Of a DNA stretch of 64,000 nucleotides, positions 60,144 to 64,000 are shown piece by piece. Both the position numbers and the translations under genes were made by a program. The notes under the pieces were generated by a model, which saw nothing but the letters and a program-made list of their open reading frames with translations, made no database searches and was not told where the DNA came from. How positions within the stretch are numbered: position 1 is the stretch's first letter; each line of letters starts with the position of its first letter. This DNA is from Haliclona indistincta (taxonomy: Eukaryota > Porifera > Demospongiae > Haplosclerida > Chalinidae), in assembly GCA_964017065.1 (NCBI GenBank), contig OZ024783.1:5277399-5341398 (forward strand), in the 5' to 3' direction.

Positions 60144-61155
60144 GAGAGAGAGAGAGAGAGGGAGAGAGGGAGAGAGGGAGAGAGAGGGAGAGAGAGAGAG
60201 AGAGAGGGAGGGAGAGAGAGAGAGAGAGAGAGAGAGGGGGGAGAGAGAGAGGAGGGAGGGAGGGAGAGAGGAAGGGAGGGAGAGCTATACTACTTACCCA
60301 TGTATCCGTCAATGACTCCAGGGTCACCTTTAGCCTCTCGCTTTCTCTTCTCTCCTGTTCTCACCACTTTTCTCTCAAACACGGTAGCTCCGTCGAGTTC
60401 TTGTGCTCTATCCAGCTCACCAATAAACCTGAACAGAGCAAAAACGCCATGAGCAACAATAGTTGGTCGATACCTTGCCTTGAATACCCACGCATGCACA
60501 TGCACACACATGGATGCATAAGCACACAATGTCACATCCGAACTCACTGTTCTTTCATAGAAGTAACAGCTTTGTCTGACGTTGGGTCAACTGCATAACC
60601 TGAAGACAAAAATGAAAGCAGTCAGTAAATCGGTCCAATAGTTGTTTTTTTTTACCATAACTATGAAACGTTCTTCTCTGATTTTCAAACTGAAAGTGAT
60701 CAATGTGAGCAGCTTCCACGAATCCAGTAGCCGTGTTCTTTTTCGCTAGTGACTGTCCTGTTTTGAATGGATTTGTAGGTCCTGCCTGCAAGACATATTC
60801 AAAAGTTGACAAATTGAAACGCCTTTTACATCTTGTTGCCTACCTCTGGAGCAAAGAGCTGGTCGTATGTTGGGTTGTAGGTCACTTCTTTAGCTTGTGG
60901 GTCGATCTTGAGTAGGGTAGAGCTTGTTTCCTTTATAACATGTGGAGAAGAGATGTAAGTAACTCTAATTAGAGCCCACGTGACAGTTTGACTCACTCTG
61001 TTGGGCACTACGGGCGCGCTGTCGAGCGGGAAGCGCTCTCTTAGACTGGAAAATATCTTCTTCGACTCCTCGTAGTCGACAGACGGTACCTGAGCTACTG
61101 TTTCCGTCTCATCTTCCTCCCCGCTTGAAGTGTAGTCCGCCACCAAAGCAGCCAT
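48246..61155 (-). CDS. CDC40: CDC40/PRP17 pre-mRNA splicing factor
   Basis: WD40 protein of the second-step spliceosome, in the nucleus. Seventeen exons join with every phase consistent, giving 571 codons (human about 579): 61155-60997, 60930-60844, 60785-60656, 60599-60548, 60428-60298, 59838-59695, 59579-59456, 59264-59174, 58259-58214, 54731-54514, 54182-54142, 54080-53988, 53937-53861, 53538-53438, 51227-51184, 49038-48970, 48354-48246. Motifs include [39 protein letters not shown], then WD repeats ([45 protein letters not shown], final [10 protein letters not shown]). Intron 9 carries a Harbinger element, intron 15 a foldback, intron 5 a long GA/TC tract. A second set of exons 10-14 lies at 51659-52717; using either set keeps the frame. 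It is divergent with ISCU. Confidence 0.93.
49142..50735. mobile_element. Foldback element pair in CDC40 intron 15
   Basis: 49856-50735 has inverted arms of about 300 bases. Each end is GTTAACCCTCGGCGCATGCG followed by CGAGGGTTACGGTACTTGGT; then come an (ATTC)n run on the left, CCATCGAGCTGCAGAGA, TTGCAAT, GAGTTATGGCTGGCTCA and ATTCCATCTAAAC. Immediately to the left, 49142-49855 holds a related, partly inverted arm with CCCTCGGCG ends. The intron copy at 18228-19454 lacks this. No open transposase. The internal motif order resembles the element at 4532-5924. Confidence 0.78.
51353..51519. mobile_element. CAGTGG-ended MITE in intron 14
   Basis: TA-flanked element starting CAGTGGTACACCTCTTAGAG and ending CTTAGAGAGGTTCCATTG. 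A paralogous copy is at about 19870-20030, and a cut copy follows the gap at 53190-53260. The termini resemble the one at 53595-53773 and those of pogo/Tigger-type MITEs. Confidence 0.7.
51659..52717 (-). other. CDC40: Second copy of CDC40 exons 10-14
   Basis: Exons equivalent to 10-14 at 52717-52500, 52219-52179, 52118-52026, 51975-51899 and 51759-51659 have the same lengths (218, 41, 93, 77, 101), open frames and valid splice sites as those at 53438-54731. They differ by scattered substitutions. The two sets are separated by a 200-N gap and cannot both be spliced without repeating WD units. This is either an uncollapsed allele or a very recent tandem duplication. Confidence 0.88.
52321..52495. 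repeat. (CACT/CACC)n tetranucleotide repeat
   Basis: CDC40 intron 10, copy B. It produces spurious His-Ser-Leu-Thr frames. The allelic equivalent at 54312-54488 is longer in pure CACT and has a CACC-rich end. Confidence 0.95.
52974..53173. other. Assembly gap of 200 N
   Basis: Exactly 200 N, a round number typical of an unsized scaffold gap. It separates the two copies of CDC40 exons 10-14. Confidence 0.99.
53340..53410. repeat. (AC)n/(TC)n microsatellite
   Basis: About 22 AC units then TC units in CDC40 intron 14. The shorter counterpart is near 51597. Confidence 0.95.
53595..53773. mobile_element. 179-bp MITE, TA target
   Basis: Ends CAGTGGAACCTCTCTAAG and TAAGAGGGGTTCCACTG, flanked by TA at 53593-53594 and 53774-53775. 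The allelic copy at 51811 is empty (TTGCTACAAGCTATTACTG), so this is a presence/absence difference between the two exon 10-14 copies. It is similar to pogo/Tigger-derived MITEs in its ends and target site. Confidence 0.85.
54312..54488. repeat. (CACT)n tetranucleotide repeat
   Basis: CDC40 intron 10, copy A. Long pure CACT run followed by CACCC units. Confidence 0.95.
55376..56256 (+). CDS. Harbinger Myb/SANT-like DNA-binding protein
   Basis: Two exons (55376-56060, 56131-56256, GTGTGT...TTGACTCAG intron) give 269 residues. Residues 1-90 form a Myb/SANT-like trihelix: [43 protein letters not shown], then [19 protein letters not shown] Ala/Thr/Glu-rich linker and a charged helix with coiled-coil potential (KLNAANEES to [11 protein letters not shown]) follow, and exon 2 is Pro-rich. 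In known Harbinger elements this protein binds the element ends and brings the transposase into the nucleus. It looks intact. The ATG is used rather than the upstream GTG. Confidence 0.88.
56378..57891 (-). pseudogene. Harbinger transposase (HARBI1-like), one frameshift
   Basis: Exon 1 (57891 or 57855 to 57632) encodes an Arg-rich, then hydrophobic N-terminus ending [10 protein letters not shown]. Exon 2 (57432-56378) continues WNHIVLVTF and [13 protein letters not shown] into the DDE_4 nuclease: first Asp in [10 protein letters not shown], second in VGDSAYPL, Glu in [13 protein letters not shown] one-base shift near 57230-57236 separates LWCLSHVCG from the expected [12 protein letters not shown] segment. 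All three catalytic residues remain, so this is a fresh lesion or a sequencing error. The C-terminal tail is Thr/Ser-rich. Confidence 0.88.
58393..58760. repeat. Diverged copy of the 18345 repeat
   Basis: It starts CAGCCCAGGCTACCGTAAGATC and follows 18345-18750, but the right-hand palindrome is disrupted. It lies in CDC40 intron 8, downstream of exon 8 on the minus strand. It is not a gene fragment. Confidence 0.7.
60017..60289. repeat. Long GA/TC tract in CDC40 intron 5
   Basis: About 270 bases of almost pure GA/GGGA on the plus strand. On the gene strand it is a pyrimidine tract starting some 10 bases after the exon 5 donor (60297). It could adopt triplex or H-DNA. Arg-Glu frames through it are artefacts. 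Confidence 0.95.
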
Positions 61156-61324
61156 GTTGGAACAAAGTGCACGGTTGTGAACGGAAGTTTAAAACGGTCG
61201 TAAACGGACAAATGCACAAACATTTACGGAAGCGTGTCCGCTCATAGCCACACCCAAGTCATGCTTGTGTAACTTGCTGCTGCGTCTTCAGCTTTCTCAA
61301 AGGAGGCAGTTTGGATCGTAACCA
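61156..61324. promoter_or_regulatory. Bidirectional CDC40/ISCU promoter
   Basis: 169 bases separate the divergent start codons. No TATA box; several ACGG/CCGT words and a CACACCCAAGTCATGC stretch. Head-to-head housekeeping pairs usually share such a compact promoter. Transcription starts cannot be placed from sequence. Confidence 0.7.
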
Positions 61325-63698
61325 ATGGCGTCCTTGTTGACGCGTCTACGCCCAACTGTTGGCGTGCTCTCTCGAAACAGTCAAAGCCGGATTCTAACCG
61401 CTAGCTACCACGAAAAAGTATAGGAAGGGAGCGTTATGCATGTTCACAACCTAGCAACATGTAGCTTAGCTAGCTGCTTATCTCTGTCTCTCATACGTGT
61501 TTCTTTCAAACACGTTCCTTTACTGTATCTTTCCACTCTGTTTTTAACCCTTCTCAGGTACTGGACCACTATGAGAATCCTCGTAACGTTGGATCACTTG
61601 ACAAGAAGGACTCCACTGTTGGTACCGGTCTGGTGGGAGCTCCTGCCTGTGGCGACGTCATGAAACTGCAGGTGCGTAGCTAGAATCCATATCCTTGTCA
61701 TCCACACTTTAGTAGCTTAAGATAGATATTGGGGATGAGCAATCTTGATATCTGTCTCGAATACGGTAAAGGGAATAGTTGAACCGTTAATGTTATGCTC
61801 AGTCTAAATGTGCTAGAGATGGTTATTTCTTTGGGTGTGATGCACAAAGTTAGAAAAAGCAGAAGTTAGAAAAAAGCTAAATTCCATCATGTGCAAGCAT
61901 GTTGAGTATTACATAATCTCATCTAATAAGCTGTCTCTATAATTATTAGTTATTTTTTATTGCCCGTGACAATGAGAGTGCTACTTACATAACAAGGATT
62001 CATGAGTAGAATTACAAGAGAAGAGAGCTTTGCTGATTTATTTTGGACCAAGTTTGTTATCAAGCACCCCATGTGCTCAACTGCATGTTGTTTCATCAGC
62101 ATGGTTACTATAACAACGGATCATTGTAACACACTTGTATATGTTTGGCACTCTGCCTGCTGTCAAACTGTATTCACTATGTATGTATGTTTTGAACAAA
62201 GCTTGAATAGTTTGTCCTGTACACGTAATATGTATTATGTACTGGCCGGGACAGCATGATAGGCTATATTAGTAGACTTAGACTGGTAGACTCAAGAGGG
62301 CTAGGTTTTTGCACCATCGCTCTGCTAGGCAGGGTCTCCAGCCCTCGCCATGAGCCAACTGCCCCACCCCCAGCCGCCCTGATTTGCCTATCGGCGAAAT
62401 AACCTATCTGTTGCCTACTTCCTGTGATGTCAAACTTGCCAGATAAAAATAGTTGCCCGTCACTTGTGAAGGGTTAAATAAAAGTGTATGGGTTGTGTAT
62501 AGTTTGTTATAGTTTGTTAGACTATAGTTTGTTTTCAGCTTATTGTGGCTGTCATCATGAATCATGGTCATCCCGACATTTCAGTGAAATTTTTGAAAAT
62601 ATGCGGCCTAGTGCATTTCACGTCAGTACAATAAGACTGTTTCTGTGTTCAGGTTTTGTGAGGCTCTTGCAACAAGTCTGTGGAACCAGACGCTGACCAA
62701 TCGAATTAGCGGATTGTTCAAATGCAGCTGTGATTTGATTGGTCAGTGTTTATTTCCAGTTCCATGAACTCCTTGCAAGAACCCTACAAATTACTTGACC
62801 GAAAATTTGCCGCTACCGCATGCACGCATTATGTTTTCTATACATTTAATATACAAAAACACTCTATGGGCATGCGCTAGCAGGAAACATTTTGGTCAAG
62901 CAACCTGCAAAACCTTGTGTCTCTCTGGTGGAGTGTCATGTTCGTGCATTAGTGCCTTTGGTATACTGAATTATGTATTATGTATAACACTGTATCATTA
63001 TCACTGTTAGATAGTAACTTGTTGAAGACCTGCTTGTTAGCACTATCCTACACTTGACCTTTTTTTTTTTTTTTTTTTATACAATACACACACATGATAG
63101 CTAATAGCTAATGTAAGATGTGCGAAGAGGAAAGAAAAAAAAATTTAAAGTTACAGAAATAAAGAGGAAATAAGATTTTTAAATTTTCTAGAGTTAGTAC
63201 AAGATTTAATGTCTACAGGTACAAGATTATGATGTATTGCTGTTTTTAGTGTTTTGAAACTAGTCTTGTGAAAAAATAATCACATGCCTAGATCAGTACC
63301 ATAGACACAGAAAATTTTGAGGGAGAAATATTAAAGAATTAAATTTTCAAAGGATTCAGGGCTGTCATCTCCTAGAAAATATGTACCACCGCAAAAATTT
63401 GTCTTACGCACATGAAAAATGGCAGTAGCCAAGTCACGCAGTATCAGAACGCTCTGTCGCTCTCTAGACAGAAACTCTATTCTCGAATAAAATATGCAAA
63501 AATTTAAATGAGAAGTACCCACTATACAGTATTATAGTTTACTTTAGTATGTACTTGTTTACATATATGACGTTTTATTTCCATCAGATTAAAGTGGACG
63601 ATGATGGAAAGATAGTGGACGCTAAGTTCAAGACGTTTGGATGTGGTTCAGCCATTGCTTCGAGCTCTCTTGCAACAGAATGGGTGAAGGGAAAATCG
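61325..63698 (+). CDS. ISCU: ISCU iron-sulfur cluster scaffold, first three exons
   Basis: Mitochondrial scaffold on which NFS1-ISD11 and frataxin assemble Fe-S clusters. Exons 61325-61417, 61558-61671 and 63588-63698 are all phase 0 and give the first 106 residues; the rest lies beyond the window. Residues 1-26 are Arg/Ser/Leu-rich without acidic residues, a matrix-targeting signal. Then YHEKVLDHYENPRNVG, GTGLVGAPACGDVMKLQ with the first ligand Cys and Asp, and KTFGCGSAIASSSLATEWVKGKS with the second ligand Cys. The third Cys and the HSCA-binding LPPVK motif should be in the next exon. A frame reading past 63698 is intron. It shares a short promoter with CDC40. Confidence 0.94.
61672..63587. 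other. ISCU intron 2
   Basis: The large intron holds no recognisable gene. A GC-richer patch at 62290-62400 and a T-run (63060-63078) followed by A-rich sequence to about 63540 may be remnants of a retroelement. No coding or terminal structure is visible. Confidence 0.4.
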
Positions 63699-64000
63699 GT
63701 TAGCACATTTGAAATTATCATTGTATTGTGTGCTTGGGTATTGCATCATGAAAATAATGTAAATTGTAAAAGCTAAATATGAGCGAATTTGAGAAAAAGG
63801 GTCACTATGCTCCTGCAATAATTTTTTGAACGCATGCCTGTTTTCAAATAGCTGCTACTCAGTCAAACATTACCGAAACTCACTGAATTTTTTTGTGTAT
63901 AATAATTATTTGATCATTCTGCTTGCAAATTTTAGAGCCTTGGTACTAAATTTGGCTGAATTGCAGCAAGTTGTAAACATGCATGTGTTCGAAAATTGTA
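63699..64000. other. ISCU intron 3 (partial)
   Basis: Begins GTTAGC, a weaker but valid GT donor. Nothing else is seen to the end of the window. Confidence 0.5.

Noticed and set aside
59959..60598. Long Arg-Glu (plus) and Ser-Leu (minus) frames
   Set aside because: They come from the GA/TC tract in CDC40 intron 5 and run through a real exon in the wrong frame.

Overview
The window is eukaryotic and metazoan. The genes have introns with GT-AG borders, and two housekeeping genes can be reassembled exon by exon with consistent phases: the splicing factor CDC40/PRP17 (minus strand, 17 exons, 571 codons) and the start of the mitochondrial iron-sulfur scaffold ISCU (plus strand). The other genes are an ankyrin-Roc-COR-Death protein, secreted fibrinogen-related proteins of a type common in sponges and cnidarians, and a polytopic membrane family I do not recognise. 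With the dense short mobile elements, this suggests an early-branching marine invertebrate, most plausibly a demosponge. That assignment is inference.

Bases 1-48,050 are a repeatedly duplicated gene cassette, all on the plus strand: ankyrin-Roc-COR-Death gene, truncated fibrinogen-related gene, decayed exon of the membrane family, intact membrane gene, fibrinogen-related gene, then the 3' end of CDC40 running convergently. The right-hand cassette (35-61 kb) holds the intact ankyrin-Roc-COR-Death gene (35.7-38.9 kb), membrane gene E (44.3-46.3 kb), a frameshifted fibrinogen gene (47.1-48.0 kb) and the full CDC40. The left-hand cassette (1-22 kb) holds a broken ankyrin-Roc-COR-Death copy, membrane genes A and B, one intact fibrinogen gene (16.3-17.2 kb), a start-less one (20.7-21.7 kb) and two orphan CDC40 3' fragments. 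The middle (23.8-34.4 kb) holds remnants of both families, a small four-exon gene built on an integrase-type HHCC zinc module, and membrane gene D.

Bases 48.2-64 kb are CDC40 and ISCU, head to head with 169 bp between start codons. A 3.0 kb PIF/Harbinger element with its DNA-binding and transposase genes lies in CDC40 intron 9. CDC40 exons 10-14 occur twice around a gap of exactly 200 N. One copy lacks both the Harbinger element and a small MITE carried by the other, so this looks like two haplotypes placed in series.

Mobile DNA includes long foldback elements (41.1-42.9, 49.9-50.7 and 25.1-25.4 kb), an element with GGGACGGGAC-rich ends and a broken PHD finger (22.4-23.8 kb), a hAT remnant (8.7-9.1 kb) and several hairpin MITEs. 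Because the cassettes are duplicated, many insertions can be compared with an empty site elsewhere in the window.

A secreted lectin-like family, a Cys-rich eight-pass membrane family and a death-domain Roc-COR protein, co-duplicated as one unit, could be a recognition or signalling cluster. The linkage is seen; the function is hypothesis.
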